Assembly (NCBI GenBank): GCA_018697195.1
Contig: JAGMWU010000097.1
Location: forward strand, 31,024 to 95,023
DNA: 64,000 nt
Source of the DNA: Certhia americana
Taxonomy: Eukaryota; Chordata; Aves; Passeriformes; Certhiidae
Reading direction: 5' to 3'
Under the pieces are notes generated by a model. It made no database searches. It had not been told where the DNA came from and saw only the letters and a list, made by a program, of their open reading frames with translations. This document shows, piece by piece, positions 63,426 to 64,000 of this stretch (positions are counted from its first letter, which is position 1; every line of letters begins with the position of its first letter). Made by a program: the position numbers and the translations under genes.

Positions 63426-64000
63426 CTTCTCCCTCTCTGGTTGTTCAGCTAAGAAACTAGGATTCTTGAAAATAGTGGTGATGATTGTATTTCTCTCTCT
63501 AACTGGGATTTCGAACATAAGTTTTGGTAATCTGGGTACCACAGTGATGGTAAACAAAGTAAACAGTCATGATAGCTTTGGTGAATAATGTAAGAAGAAA
63601 ACCCAAAAGCTTCTGTCTCCCATCTCTTGAAGTATGACAGTAAAAGCAATAGGTGACTGGTCTTTTCTGACTGCTTGGGATTGTCACAGTTTTATAGGGT
63701 TGAATCATTAAAAGACGTTTTGATCCTCAGGAACTGTCACTTCTCAGATGCTTTAAAATTTTCAGGACTTCCAAGGAGATGGAGATCATTCCATTAGCTA
63801 AGTAAATACATGCCTAAAAATAGGTTAGCATAAGAGGATTGACAGCTGGTACATGAGTGTCAAGTTCATGTGCTTGGAGGAGAGAGGGGATGAGAAGGGG
63901 TATTTAAGGAAGTTTATTGAAGGATCCTGTGCACAGAAGATGTATTGCTTTGCAGTTTGATTTGGAGGAGAGTTGGGAACAGTGGATTCCATAGCAAAGA

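Larger units (their letters stand above)
58848..64000. other. Intronic or intergenic sequence to window end
   Basis: No coding exon recognised. It contains a 17-base poly-C run (60981-60997) and a short CR1-like remnant (63340-63425). Confidence 0.4.

Overview
This is about 64 kb of vertebrate, almost certainly avian, genomic DNA from the T-cell receptor beta (TRB) region. The bird assignment rests on abundant CR1 LINE fragments with the characteristic 3' tail (ATTCTRTGAT repeats), an avian-type endogenous-retrovirus LTR family present in three copies, and short compact introns. The TRB assignment rests on J segments with FGSGT motifs and 12-RSSs, V segments with 23-RSSs, and a trypsinogen gene embedded among them. 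That trypsinogen/TRB linkage is a known vertebrate arrangement. The species cannot be read from the sequence.

Layout. Two J segments lie on the + strand (526-574 and 2277-2325). No TRB constant gene follows them. Instead come two related two-exon V segments on the - strand (3.67-4.44 kb and 6.09-6.84 kb), which end in an unusual Cys-Ala-Glu, and then a complete five-exon trypsinogen gene on the - strand (9.59-12.68 kb). Further right are a + strand V pseudogene with an intact RSS (20.6-21.1 kb) and an apparently intact - strand V segment ending Cys-Ala-Ser-Ser (26.04-26.47 kb). V segments inverted relative to J would have to join by inversion, as mammalian TRBV30 does. The trypsinogen encodes a digestive zymogen unrelated in function to the receptor genes.

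From 26.5 to 64 kb I find no confidently coding gene. The sequence is intergenic or intronic, with CR1 copies (including one CR1 nested in another), ERV LTRs and a pair of related hAT-like miniature elements. Two GC-rich patches stand out: a small one at 38.0-38.3 kb and a strong CpG island at 47.8-49.0 kb. The island is a promoter-type region and may start the next gene. By synteny this could be the first non-coding exon of EPHB6, but no coding exon in the window confirms that.

Assembly caution. There is a 10-N gap at 22531, a single N inside a 48-bp tandem duplication at 13961-14056, and a perfect 209-bp direct repeat (3006-3214 and 9263-9471) whose first copy lies exactly between the J cluster and the inverted V/trypsinogen block. 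The missing constant gene and the inverted order may be real or may reflect a misjoin at this repeat.
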